This document shows positions 22,871 through 34,658 of a stretch of 64,000 nt of DNA, one piece after another. The translations under genes and the position numbers were made by a program. The stretch comes from Stenogyne calaminthoides (taxonomy: Eukaryota > Streptophyta > Magnoliopsida > Lamiales > Lamiaceae): NCBI GenBank assembly GCA_037126765.1, contig JBBCBC010000012.1, positions 3,844,001 to 3,908,000 of the forward strand, given 5' to 3'. Every line of letters starts with the position of its first letter. Within the stretch, counting starts at the first letter, position 1. The notes below the pieces were generated by a model. It worked only from the letters and a program-made list of their open reading frames with translations. It searched no databases and had not been told where the DNA came from.

Positions 22871-24317
22871 TGTTGGGATTATACTGAAAAGTATGCTTTT
22901 ACTTTGTATAATCGAAACTGAATTTTCCGACTTATTTACTGAAATAAATTGTTTATCACTGATGCTTTAAATATAATTGAATGTTATATATATTTACTGC
23001 ATAACTGTTCAATAATTCGTACGTGTTACACTGTAGTTAATTTAGTGATACCAGATCACAGAAGATTAAATTAATAGTTCCTTGTAACTAAAAGTACGAC
23101 ATTCACGACCTAGATGGAAATGAACAACCATCGTGAAAGGTTGAGGTGTAAGGCTCAGATTTTTTTGTCTTGACCAAGAGATTACACTAGTGCATGACTG
23201 ATGCACTGAATAGGACCTACATGAGTATAAATTCTTCAGAACTGAACAAGGAAGAATTAGACCTCAGTGGTTCGTTGTTTCTTAACCTTCGTCCCTTAAA
23301 TAGGATCACGTGGGATTGGTAACTATTGCTTTGACTTATCATGGGTAGCGAATCAGAGAGAGATTCAATACTTTTTATCTTGGGCAATATTACTGGTCAC
23401 ATGTGATTGCTAAGATTTAATACGAAGAATCGTGTGCAAGTACGCTTGCTTGATTTGCCCCCTTGGGAGGTTCATAAGCTTTATCATACCAAATCTTGCA
23501 AGTAGAATTTGTTTCTGGTATGGATAATAATGTTGAACCGTTCCTCGACCAAGGACAAAAAATATTAATTAACGGAAAGTTATTTCAGTGGCTTGAATTA
23601 ATTAATGGGCTAGATAATCTTAAACACGGGAAATAATGATCGGGAGCCATATTGACTGTAATATGGGTTAAGATGGATAGTGCAATATTAATTATGTAGT
23701 GGGATTAATTAATATTTATGGGCTTGAATTATATTGTGGCTCAATATTAGATATTCAAGATCCATTAGAAGGTCCAATCTTAATTCTCCTAAAGGCAACC
23801 TGAGTAGCCCAACATATAGTCCAATAACTGAAAAGGTGATTAAAATAAAATAAATATTGTTGCTTAATATTTCTCTAAATTTTCGAAAATTATGGATAAA
23901 AGAGGGAGAAAGATTCTCTTATAAATAGGGGATGATTAGTTCATTCCAAGTACAATTCCATGTGCTGGAAATATTAGCAAATCCACGAAAGTGGTGCAAC
24001 AAAGTTTATTTTTTTCCTTTTGTTAATTGTTCGCGAGTATCCTTCCACCGGATTGTCGAGCAAGGGCTAAGGGAATACTTGGGAAGTCCTTTTGGTTAGT
24101 CCGTCCGACCAAAGTCACTGCCATCCCGAGAGGTACGTGCACGTAAACCCGTAGATTCCGCATGCGTAGGTTTTATGTGGCTTTTTATATGCATGATTTG
24201 TTGTTGCAATTATTATTTGAATTAATATAGGATTAATTCATGCTAGTAATAATTAATGAATTAAATTTGTATTTAAATATTCACCTCGAATAGATCTGTG
24301 TAACTCATTCCCCGACA
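22871..24317 (+). repeat. LTR X2 of Copia family X, internally deleted
   Basis: TGTTGGGATTATACTG ... CCCCGACA, 1447 bases. Relative to LTR X1 it lacks 399 bases (X1 15464-15862), with the breakpoint at 23915/23916; the deletion stops just upstream of the TATA box, which is retained (TATAAATA near 23921). It ends in CA immediately before CCTAG and the Gypsy primer site. Confidence 0.88.
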
Positions 24318-24322
24318 CCTAG

Positions 24323-24340
24323 TCCCCGGCAACGGTGCCA
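24323..24340 (-). promoter_or_regulatory. Primer binding site of Gypsy G0 (tRNA-Asp)
   Basis: The plus strand reads TCCCCGGCAACGGTGCCA; its complement TGGCACCGTTGCCGGGGA is the Athila/Tat-type primer site matching the 3' end of plant tRNA-Asp, with one C-to-T difference. It lies six bases inside the G0 LTR. Confidence 0.9.
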
Positions 24341-24699
24341 AAAACTTGACACGTGTTTTACCACACTAACCTCTCAAGTATAAGAGGGTCGTTGTGTTGG
24401 GGTTATACTGGAAAGTATGCTTTTACTTTATATAACCAAACTGAATTTCTGTCTTATTTCCTGAAATAAATTATTTATCACTAATGCTTTAAATATGATT
24501 GAATGTTACATATATTTATTGCATATCTGTTCAATAAATAGTACGTGTTACATTGTAGTTAATTTAGTGATACCAGATCACAGAATATTAAATTAACAGT
24601 TCCTTGTAACAAAGTACAGAATTCACAACCCAGATGGAAATGAACAATCCATCGTGAAAGGTTGAAGTGTAAGGCTCAGATTGACTTGACTCAAAAACT

Positions 24700-26425
24700 T
24701 GACACGTGATTTCTCACACTAACCTCTCAAGTATAAGAGGGTCGTTAAAGTGCACGGTTTAATATCAATCCACGGGACTAGATGTGAGGGTCGGCGCGGG
24801 ATTATAGTGTAACATGTTCGGTACTTCGAATTAAAACTAAATTATCAACAAAGCAAAGATTAACAACTACAAAATTCAGCAATCAGCAAGAAAGCAATTA
24901 GGCAACAAACGATTTTGTTTCCAAGTGTGAGATGAGGTGTTCGGGTGTTTTTCCTTGTGAGACGATTAATCAAAATATTAGTTATGTAATTACCTCTATT
25001 TTCGGTTATTCCCTAAGAGAGATCACTACACAATATACCATTCCCGTACTTGGTAAGCCTAGGGTCCGATATCATTTGAAATCCTAGGATCGGGAGGAGA
25101 ATCTCCCCTTTCTAGCTCGGGTAATTGCACGGATAAGGTCCTCTAATTAACTAACTACTCCGTCTCCGTATTTTTCCACTTGTATACTAAGTTTAATTCT
25201 CCTATATGCTTTTCACTCTCCACTCTAGGTGTTAACTAAAGTAGGTAATCTAAATTAGGGGGGTTCTTATGTTTCTATCCAACTCTCGTTGCAATAGAGC
25301 ATAATTAACTCAAATTCGGTGAATTAAATCAATACCCATATGCCTAATCCCGTCTACCCAACTCTTGTTGTGATAAACTAGCATAAACACACAAGCTCAT
25401 AGAAAAACCCAACCAAATTGAACAAGCAAAATCCCCTAATCTAAAGGATCACCATCAATAGAGATAAACAACCATAATCAAAGCAATTAACCAATCATCA
25501 TCACAATTCCAAGCACCCAAACACTAAGAACCTTAGCCCATGGTGCACAAGGCAAAACCCATGGCTAAACAACAAGAATTCAAGGAACCCATAATAAAAT
25601 CAACAAGTAAAATGCAATAAAAAGTAATAATCACCTTTTGGATGAAAATGTAGCACAAAAGCATAACAAAACTCACAAATCCTCTTTGAAACCTTGCTTG
25701 AAATGTAAATAAAGCTAGAACTAGGCTATTCTATGAAGCTCTAAACTATCTATGGAGGAAAATTTGAAAAACTAGCAAAAGTATTACTTGGAACTCTAAA
25801 AGGTATCACTTTCTTGCTTCCCTATCTCTCCCCCAGCTGCTGAATGATGAAAAAACGTAGTTGGGCCATTTTATATGCTTTTGAATCCTCTGGCACGTGT
25901 CCCTAGGTCAGAAATGGGGACCTCAGATATTTGGCTTGCTCGACTCGAGTAAGTGTAAAATCATGCACACGTTTTCTTTCTTCAGGCTGCTCGACTCGAG
26001 CAGTGCTGCTCGACCAAAATTGGGTCGAGCAACTCAAAACTTTGGATTTTAGCTCCCTTGCTTGACCAAAGGGAGGTCGAGCAAGGTTGCTCGACTCGAG
26101 CAACAGGTCGAGCAACTGCAAGTCGTGCAGCTTCAGTCGTCATTTTCTTCATAACTTGAGCTCCCGAACTCCGATTGAGTTTATTCTTGTTGCGTTGCAA
26201 ACCTCACTTCAAGCTCTTTCACATGGTTCTACATTTGACTTGACTCCAAATAATATTAAGCTCGTGTTTTGCTTCCAAAATCCTCAATTTTCCTAAAAAG
26301 ATAGCAAAACAAAAACCTTTCTCATTTCAAGTACAATTAGTCCAAATTGAACAATAAAATCATGAAATTGGGTCAAGAGTGAGCAAGAAAATCACATAAA
26401 TCTCAAGCAAAATCACCATTAATCA
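24700..26425 (-). repeat. 3' LTR of the nested Gypsy
   Basis: TGACACGTGATTTCTCAC ... CACCATTAATCA. Contains a cluster of CTCGACTCGAG palindromes at 25938-26112. Followed on the right by CCCCCAAACTT, whose complement is the polypurine tract. Confidence 0.85.
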
Positions 26426-26437
26426 ACCCCCAAACTT
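26426..26437 (-). promoter_or_regulatory. Polypurine tract of the nested Gypsy
   Basis: ACCCCCAAACTT on the plus strand, complement AAGTTTGGGGGT, directly abuts the LTR. Similar G-runs recur inside the element near 27990-28010 and 28292-28305. Confidence 0.75.
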
Positions 26438-28552
26438 AAAGATTTACTTGTCCCCAAGCAAAGAAAAAAAAAACCAAAAGGGGTGATTGCTTGAGACAAA
26501 ACATGGTCCAAGTCAAAGTTCAAGACAAGACAAGTCAACTTCCCTCTTAAAGAACCACATTGCCAGTCGAACTCTTCACCACTTCATGCCAAACGTGATC
26601 AAAATGTAACTCGGTCAAATACACTCCTTCATCATTCTCACGGGTAGTGTTTCTCTCATCCCTCAAGTGTATAGGGTGATGCATCTCTCCATTGTCAATC
26701 CATACAAATGAACGACCATAAGCTTGCCCTTGATCTCAATTCTCTACCATCTACTTAGGCATCATCATTAATCAAAGAGGTCTTTGCAAGGTTGTAATGT
26801 CGGGCTCTTTGAACGGGTAGGGTTATTATGTGATAAGTGACTTCATTCAACTTGTGGAGCTCAAGAGTTGGTACTAAAGATTCACAATTGTTCCACTCTC
26901 ATCTTCAACTTCATGTTTTCTTAAGAGTCTTTCAATGAACTCTTACCCACACCCAACACCTATCCTCACCAAGTTTACTACCTCACACTTTTATTTTCCA
27001 AGGGTTTTGGGAAACTTTGTTCCCTTTTTTTCTTTTTTTTTTATATTATTAAACCCTTGAAAAGAACTCTCTCTTTTTTTTCTCTTGAATTTTTCATTTT
27101 CATTTCTTTTTCGTATTCTATCTTTACCCACTAGGCCACTTTTCTTTTTACCTCTTCCCCCTTTTTTTTTTCTTTTCAATCATTCCTCCCAATTTAGAGA
27201 GTGTACATCATTTTCTTACTTTTAATTCACAATCATTGCTCCCTAGATACCTCACTTAAGCTCCCCAAGTTGACCAAGGATCAAATGGGTTTACGAAACA
27301 ATTGGCACTTTGGTTACATGATGTAGCTTGTCAAGAAAATGGATTACATGGCTCAAACGGGCTAACTAGAGAAATTCTCGTCTTTTGGTAGGGATCATAT
27401 TTGGCCAAGTGACTTCATAGAACAACAAAATGCCTCTTATCCTCTTAGATGATTCCTCCTAAGTAAAGTTTCAAACAAGTTCGAAGGGCAAGTTCTAGCA
27501 CTCACAAGTATGGACGACACGCTCAAAGAACAAACATGCAATCACAATCGAAAGATCACTTCACTTAAGCTCAAAAGCTCACAAGCTTGGTAACAATGAA
27601 TGAGCATACTCTTCCAAATTCCACTCAATCAAATTCAACAATTCATGAATGAATCCTTCTCACAACAACATAACACAATTCAAGGAAAGGAGAATCATCC
27701 ATCACAAACTCAAACAAGTACCACATTCAATCACAAACAATCCAAATCCATGGCAATCATCACAAATCAACCATTTAAAATTCAATTCATCAATCCAACA
27801 AAGTGCAAAATACCAATCCATCAAACGGGAAATGAAACAATTCAACACAAATTCCACAATTAAAATTGCATTTCTTTCCCAAATGATAAAATTGGAATAA
27901 ATTTACTCAACTTTTAAGCACAAATTGACACCAACAACAACATAAAGCATAAGTGCATTGGTGCAAGTGAATTTGTGAAAACGTACACACCCCCTCCCCC
28001 CCAAACTTTTTTATTTATATGCAATTAAAAGTTTGGAAAAATAGTGAAACAAATAATATGCACCAAGCACCATGACCATTAAGCTCTAAGCTAACCACAT
28101 TTCAACAAATAAGCTCATCTACATTCATCTTCAACTAGCAAGTATACCAACAAACAAGAGCCCAACACGGCAAAATTCATGTACAAGTATTTTCACCATT
28201 AAGCTCAAAAACATGCCACAAGGTGAACCTCACCAAAAACTCAAAACGGGGGTGTGCCGGTGCAACAAAAACGCATAAGGAAATGCACACTCCCCCCAAA
28301 CTTAGACTTTGCAAAGTAAATCTAAGTTCGGGAAAAGTGCTTGTACCTAAAGTGACCTTCAAGTACACATCTTCTTTTAAACCTCGATAATCCACCAAGC
28401 CTCGAACACACGACCCCATCACTTACCAAAAACAACACTAGACAAAACACGATCACACGAACACACAAACACATAAAACCGGTAAAATGGGTTGTCTTCC
28501 ATTGAGCGCTTTGTTTAACGTCCTATGTCGGACGGAACTTGAGTCGTTCAAC
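26438..28552. other. Non-coding 3' internal region of the nested Gypsy
   Basis: About 2.1 kb without a gene: AT- and pyrimidine-rich blocks (26990-27180), scattered short open frames of low complexity, and near 28480-28520 a segment complementary to GTTAAACAAAGCGCTCAATGG, a motif seen downstream of the coding region in Athila-like elements. A short hairpin (AACTTAGACTTT/AAAGTAAATCTAAGTT) lies at about 28298-28330. Confidence 0.5.
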
Positions 28553-29593
28553 TCATCGGAAAGGCCATGGATATCGATCCTCCTTGCCTTCGTATTTCAA
28601 TCTTTTGGCCTCAAAATCAAGGAGGCTCTCACGAAAGATCGACCAATAACCTCCATCTCTCTTGCATAACTTATGGATGATGGAATTCTCCAAATTGTAT
28701 CCATTTTCTCTCACCATCATCTCTTGCCTTTCTTTCTCTCTTATCTCAAGAATGTCCAAATCTTTCTCAATTTCTTTCTTTTGATTGTAAGTATCAAGAG
28801 GCAAGACAAAATCAATAGAAGCATCTATATCCAATAAAGTGAAAATTGAAGAGTCTAAGGGATTAACAATGCTCATTTCACTCTCCAAAATCTTTTTGAA
28901 TGCTTCTTGATTTTCCTTGTTGCTTACATCCATCAATGGATACTCCTCTTCATCTTTTCCGATAATAAGATTATCATATTTATCCTTCTTATCGCTTGTG
29001 ACCTCTTCCTCTTCTTCATCATCCTCTCTTATTTTTCTTCAAATAAGGGATTAGTGTAACAATCAAATGAAGGATTGATATAAGCATGAGGAAAGTAAGG
29101 ATCAAGAGATTTCTCAATTTCTTCTTGGACACAAGGCTCTACCATATCCAAAGCTTTACACTCATCATCCTCCAAGGGATCCTTCTCTTCACTTTCATCG
29201 ACCATTGAATAGTCCTTTTCATTAACCTCCTCACATGGATCCTCACCGTCTTCAATAATGCACCAAGCAATGTCATGGTCAAGCTCATTTGTGACAATGT
29301 GTGTATCGAGAGAAAAATCCTCTTTGAATTTTGCTAGTGCATCTTGAAGTGAGGGAACTTGGTGTTTGAAGATCGTAGTGACAAGTCTCCATGAATGTTG
29401 CAAGTGCATCTTGAACGGCGAACGAGGCTTCCTTGTGGCAACCATCTTGATAATACGAGGGAACTTGTTGCGTTTGATAATCGTAGTAGACATTCCCCCA
29501 ATTATCGTTCCAACACTCTTCATGTTGTGGAGGATAAACCATACGGTTATGATCAAATCCTTGATTCCACTCGTAATGGTTATATCCTTCCAT
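28553..29593 (-). pseudogene. Coding remnants of the nested Gypsy
   Basis: The frame begins at the ATG at 29593 (MEGYNHYEWNQ...), shifts near 29380, runs to a stop at 29029-29031, and a separate frame lies at 28553-28936. The middle part (ECKALDMVEPCVQ ... EKSLDPYF) resembles by eye the acidic linker between protease and reverse transcriptase of G0 (ECKTIDVVENCVQ ... EKSFDPYF), so this is a deletion derivative of the same lineage. The last frame ends RYPWPFR and has no catalytic motif. Whether any product is made is unknown. Confidence 0.6.
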
Positions 29594-29736
29594 TTGTTAA
29601 AATATATGCACACCTAGCAAATTAACAAAGACCACAATCTCCAATCCAACTATTAGCAAGGTTAGTTACTAAAAAGATAAAAAGAACACAAGTAATCACG
29701 TTCAACGAACAACTAGTTATACTCAACACAACCTAG

Positions 29737-29754
29737 TCCCCGGCAACGGTGCCA
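29737..29754 (-). promoter_or_regulatory. Primer binding site of the nested Gypsy (tRNA-Asp)
   Basis: Same sequence as the G0 site (TCCCCGGCAACGGTGCCA on the plus strand), six bases from the LTR edge at 29761. It fixes the element orientation as minus. Confidence 0.92.
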
Positions 29755-29760
29755 AAAACT

Positions 29761-31508
29761 TGACACGTGATTTCTCACACTACCTCTCAAGTATAAGAGG
29801 GTCGTTGAAGTGTCCGGTTTAATATCAATCCACGCGACTAGATGTGGAATATAGCCCAATTGCTATGTGTCGGCGCGGGATTATAGTGTAACATGTTCGG
29901 TACTTCGAATTAAAACTAAATTATCAACAAAACAAAGATTAACAACTAGAAAATTCAACAATCAACAAGAAAGCAATTAGGCAACAAACGATTTTGTTTC
30001 CAAGTGTGAGATGAGGTGTTCGGGTGTTTTTCCTTGTGAGACGATTAATCAAAAGATTAGTTATGGTATTTACCTCTATTTCCAGTTATTCCCTAAGAGC
30101 GATCACTACACAATATACCATTCCCGTACTTGGTAAGCCTAGGGTCCGATATCATTTGAAATCCTAGGATCGGGAGGAGAATCTCTCCTTTCTAGCCCGG
30201 GTAATTGCACGGATAAGGTCCTCTAATTAACTAACTACTCCGTCTCCGTGTTTTTCCACTTGTATACTAAGTTTAATTCTCCTATATGATCTTCACTCTC
30301 CACTCTAGGTGTTAACTAAAGTAGTTAATGTAAATTAGAGGGGTTCTTATGTTTCTATCCAACTCTTGTTGCAATAGAGCATAATTAACTCAAATTCGGT
30401 GAATTAAACCAATATCCATATGCCTAATCCCGTCTACCCAACTCTCGTTGTGATAAACTAGCATAAACACACAAGCTCATAGCAAAACCCAACCAAATTG
30501 AAAAAGTAAAATCCCCTAATCTAAAGGATCACCATCAATAGAGATAAACAACCATAATCAAAGCAATTAACCAATCATCATCACAATTCCAAGCACCCAA
30601 ACACTAAGAACCTTAGCCCATGGTGTTCAAGGCAAAACCCATGGCTAAACAACAAGAATTCAAGGAACCCATAATAAAATCAACAAGTAAAATGCAATAA
30701 AAAGTAATAATCACCTTTTGGATGAAAATGTAGCACAAAAGCATAACAAAACTCACAAATCCTCTTTGAAACCTTGCTTGAAATGTAAATAAAGCTAGAA
30801 CTAGGCTATTCTATGAAGCTCTAAACTATCTATGGAGGAAAAATTGAAAAACTAGCAAAAGTATTACTTGGAACTCTAAAAGGTATCACTTGCTTGCTTC
30901 CCTATCTCTCCCCCAGCTGCTGAATGATGAAAAAAAATGAAGTTGGGCCATTTTATATGCTTTTGAATCCTCTGGCACGTGTCCCTAGGTCAGAAATGGG
31001 GACCTCAGATATTTTGGCTTGCTCGACTCGAGCAAGTGTAAAATCGCACACGTTTTCTTTCTTCAGGCTGCTCGACTCGAGCAGTGTTGCTCGACCAAAA
31101 TTGGGTCGAGCAACTCAAAACTTTGGATTTTAGCTCCCTTGCTCGACCAAAGGGAGGTCGAGCAAGGTTGCTCGACTCGAGCAACGGGTCGAGCAACTGC
31201 AAGTCGTGCAGCTTCAGTCGTCATTTTCTTCATAACTTGAGCTCCCGAACTCCGATTGAGTTTATTTTTTTTTGCGTTGCAAACCTCACTTCAAGCTCTT
31301 TCATATGGTTCTACATTTGAATTGACTCCAAATAATATTGAGCTCGTGTTTTGCTTCCAAAATCCTCAATTTTCCTAAAAAGATAGCAAAACAAAAAACC
31401 TTTCTCATTTCAAGTGCAATTAGTCCAAATTGTGCAATAAAAACATGAAATTGGGTCAAGAGTGAGCAATAAAAGCACATAAATCTCAAGAAAAATCACC
31501 ACTAATCA
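29761..31508 (-). repeat. 5' LTR of the nested Gypsy
   Basis: TGACACGTGATTTCTCAC ... CACCACTAATCA, 1748 bases, paired with 24700-26425. Carries the CTCGACTCGAG palindrome cluster at 31018-31200. Confidence 0.88.
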
Positions 31509-34500
31509 GCTTGTCTTGACCAAGAGATTGCACTAGTGCATTATGATGCGCTGAATAGGACCTACAGGAGGATAAATTCTTTAGTGCTGAATATAGAAGA
31601 ATTAGACCTCAGTGGTTCATTATTTCTTAATCCCCGTCCCTTAAATAGGATCGTGTGGAATTAATAATTACTGCTTTGATTCATGTTGAGTAGAGAATCA
31701 ATGCGATTCAATACTTTGTGTTTTGGGCAATATTATTAGTTACATGACGATTCTTTGAGATTTAATCTGAGAATCGTTAATGCAAGTAATCGTTTTGCTT
31801 GATTTGTCCCCTTGGTGGGCTCAAAAGTTTTATCATACCAAATCTTGCAAGTGAAATTTGTTTCCGGTATGGATAATAATGTTGAGCTGACCTTACTCCA
31901 AGAAAAAAATATTAATTAATATGAAGCTATTCAGTGGCTTAAATTAATTAATGGACTGGATAATCTTAAACACGAGAAATAATAACCGGGAGCCATATTA
32001 ACAATAATATGGGTTAAGATGGATAGTGCAATATTAATTATGTAGTGGGATTAATTAATATTTATGGACTTGAATAATATTGTGGCTCAATATTGATAAT
32101 TCAAGGTCCATTGGAAGGTTCAATCTTAATTCTCCTAAAGGCCCCTCAAGTAGCCCAAAGATAAAGTCAAATAACTGAAAAAGGTGATTAAAATAAAATA
32201 AATCATTGTTGCAATTTTTCCTTAATTTTCGAAATTAATAAAGAAAAAGAAGGAGAAATATTTTCTTGAAATTTTTTTATGGATTCTTGGAATACAAGAT
32301 TATCCCATAAATTCAAAAAATTTCCTACTTGGTTTCTTTATGGGTGATTTTCGAAAATCATAGATAAATAAGGAAGAAAATATTTTCTTGATTTTCTTGG
32401 AAAGATTTTATGGAGAAAGATATGTATTCTTGGAATACAAGATTATCTCACAAATTCAAGAAAGATCCAATCTTGCAAATCTTCTTCATATTTTTCGAAA
32501 ATATAGGGTAAACAAGGTGTGAGATTTTTGTGGAAAATTATGCATGGAAAGAAAAATATATGGGATATATTCAAGATTTCTTGGAGACCAAGAAAAGATC
32601 TTTCCATGCACTAATTAGGTCAAAAATTTCGACCAAAACCTCTCCTATATATAGGGGATGAATTTTTCATCCCCAAGTACAATTTCATGTGTTGGAAAAA
32701 TTAGAAATCCACAAAGGTGGTGCAACATTATTTTATTTTTCCTTTTGTTAATTGTTCATGAGCATCCTACCATCGGATTATTGAACAAGGACGAGGGAAT
32801 ACTTGAGAAGGCTCTTTGGGTTTGTTCGTGTGAACGGGTATCCATCTTCTCAACGGTTGTCACTCCAAGAGGTTAGTTCACGTAAACTCCTAGCAATTCC
32901 GCATGCGTAGGATTTATGTGACTTGTTTATATGCATGATTTGTTGTTGAATTATTATTTGAATTAATATAGGATTAATTCATGCTAGTAATAATTGTTAG
33001 AATTAAATTTGTATTTAAATATTCATCCCGAATAGATCCGGGCAATTAATTCCCCAACACGTTGAAGTGCCCGGTTTTATATCAATCCACGGAACTATGG
33101 TGTGGAATATAGCCCAATTGCTATGTGTCGGCGCATGATTATAGTGTTGAACATGTTGGAAACTTTAAAAAAACAATTATCAACTAAGCAAGACAAATAA
33201 CAAACTATGAACTAGCGAGCAAATAAGTAAAAAATGAATAGATGAAAATGTTTTGTGTTTTGAGTGTGAGAGGTGTTCGGGTGTTGATCCTCGGTGATGT
33301 TTGACTAACGAATGTTTAGGTGGTTGTCTCTACGTCCGGTTGCTCCCTAAGAATGATCACTCTTCATTAGCCATCCTCGTACTTGGTAAGCCTAGGTTCC
33401 GGTTACGTTTAACACCTAAGATCGGGATGTGAACTCACTCTTTCTAACCCGGGTAATTGCAAAAGAAGTGTCCTCTAATTAACTAAACTACTCCCTACCC
33501 TTGTGTTCCCACTTGTAGCATGGAGTTCATTCTCATAGATTTCTTCATTTTCAACACTAGTGTTTAGCTAGTGAATCAATGTGAACTAAGGGGATTCTAA
33601 CTATCCTACCCAACTCTCGTTGCAATAGGATGTGAATAGACTCAAATCAGGCAATCGAACCAATACCTATCCGTCTACCCACATTTACCCAACTCTCGTT
33701 GTGATAAACTAGACAACCGAACAAGCTAATAGCCCAACCCACCTAAATTGAACACTAAACAACCCATAATTCAAAAGACAACCATCAATAGAGACAATCC
33801 ACCATTAGCAAGCAATTAATCAACCATCAACCCAATTCACAACACCCAAACACAAAGGAGCCTGAGCCCATGGTGCTACAAGCAAAACCCATGGCTAATA
33901 TGCAAGAAAACAAGAAACTCATATCAAAATAAGCAACAAACAACCAATAGAAATAAATAAACACCTTACTATTGAAGTTCAAGCACCAATCCATACAAAA
34001 TCCATCAATACTCCTTGGTTTCTTGCTCAAACTGAAATTACCACTATATCTAACCTATGTTATGATTATCTAAGCTATCTATGGAAGCAAAATGCAAAAA
34101 CATGAAAAAAGTATTAGTTGCAGCTCTCAAAAGTATCACTTGCTCTCTCCCCTATCTTTCCCTTTAGCTGCTGAATGGTGAAAAAATGAACTTGTGAGCT
34201 TTTATATCTTTTGAAATCAGTTGGCACGTGTACTGAGGTCAGATTTGAGAAACTCAGAAATTTTGGCGTGCTCGACTCGTGCACAACTGCACGACCATAA
34301 GGGAGGTCGTGCACGGGCAAAATCGTGCCCACATTTTCAACTCTCAGGCAGCTCGACTCGAGCAGTTGTGCTCGACCGAAATTTGGTCGAGCAGCTCGAG
34401 GATTTGCCGAACTCACTGTATAAAATGGCTGCTCGACCAAAAATGCCGAGCAAGGGTGCTCGACTCAAGCACCTTCAGAAATGGGTTTTCTTCCAAATCG

Positions 34501-34658
34501 CATTTACATCCCCCCGCTTTGTACCTCTGCACGACTCGATCCATGCTGCTCGACTCGAGCAACTATTTTTTCTCAATTTTTCATAAAATCTTCGTTTTCA
34601 ACCCAATTCCCGCCCAATCGAAACACACAAGCATTAGACGAACTTTTCTACCAATAAC

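Larger units (their letters stand above)
14318..24317 (+). mobile_element. Rearranged Copia X block: tail-LTR-internal-gag fragment-tail-LTR
   Basis: Ten kilobases of Copia family X sequence inserted in the leader of Gypsy G0 and bracketed by CCTAG (14313-14317 and 24318-24322). The order is Copia 3' tail with polypurine tract, LTR X1, primer site, leader, gag, pol, then an antisense Gypsy gag-leader fragment, then again Copia tail, polypurine tract and LTR X2. A normal insertion would begin with an LTR, so this is the product of recombination or deletion between elements. The segment 13020-16264 and the segment 21495-24317 are near-identical copies, except for a 399-bp deletion in the second. 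Confidence 0.75.
24689..31509 (-). mobile_element. Non-autonomous Gypsy element nested in the solo LTR
   Basis: Minus-strand element with two LTRs (24700-26425 and 29761-31508), primer site next to the right-hand LTR and polypurine tract next to the left-hand one. The internal region is only 3.3 kb and lacks protease, reverse transcriptase and integrase, so it would depend on an autonomous relative. The Copia LTR sequence is interrupted between CAGATTGACTTG (ending 24688) and CTTGTCTTGACC (from 31510), giving a CTTG duplication of at least 4 bases; the fifth base is ambiguous. The two LTRs are very similar by eye, which suggests a fairly recent insertion. Confidence 0.88.
24395..33059 (+). 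mobile_element. Copia X solo LTR with CGTTG target duplication
   Basis: Starts TGTTGGGGTTATACTGG at 24395 and ends TTCCCCAACA at 33059, flanked by CGTTG on both sides (24390-24394 and 33060-33064). Removing the nested Gypsy leaves about 1844 bases, equal to LTR X1 (1853). There is no internal Copia sequence, primer site or polypurine tract, so it is a solo LTR left by LTR-LTR recombination. A TATA-like TATATATAGGGG lies near 32645-32656. Confidence 0.92.

Noticed and set aside
14412..24317. A simple full-length Copia insertion from LTR X1 to LTR X2
   Set aside because: The five bases left of X1 and right of X2 do not match, and X1 is preceded by a polypurine tract. The CCTAG pair lies outside the upstream tail instead, so this is a rearranged array.
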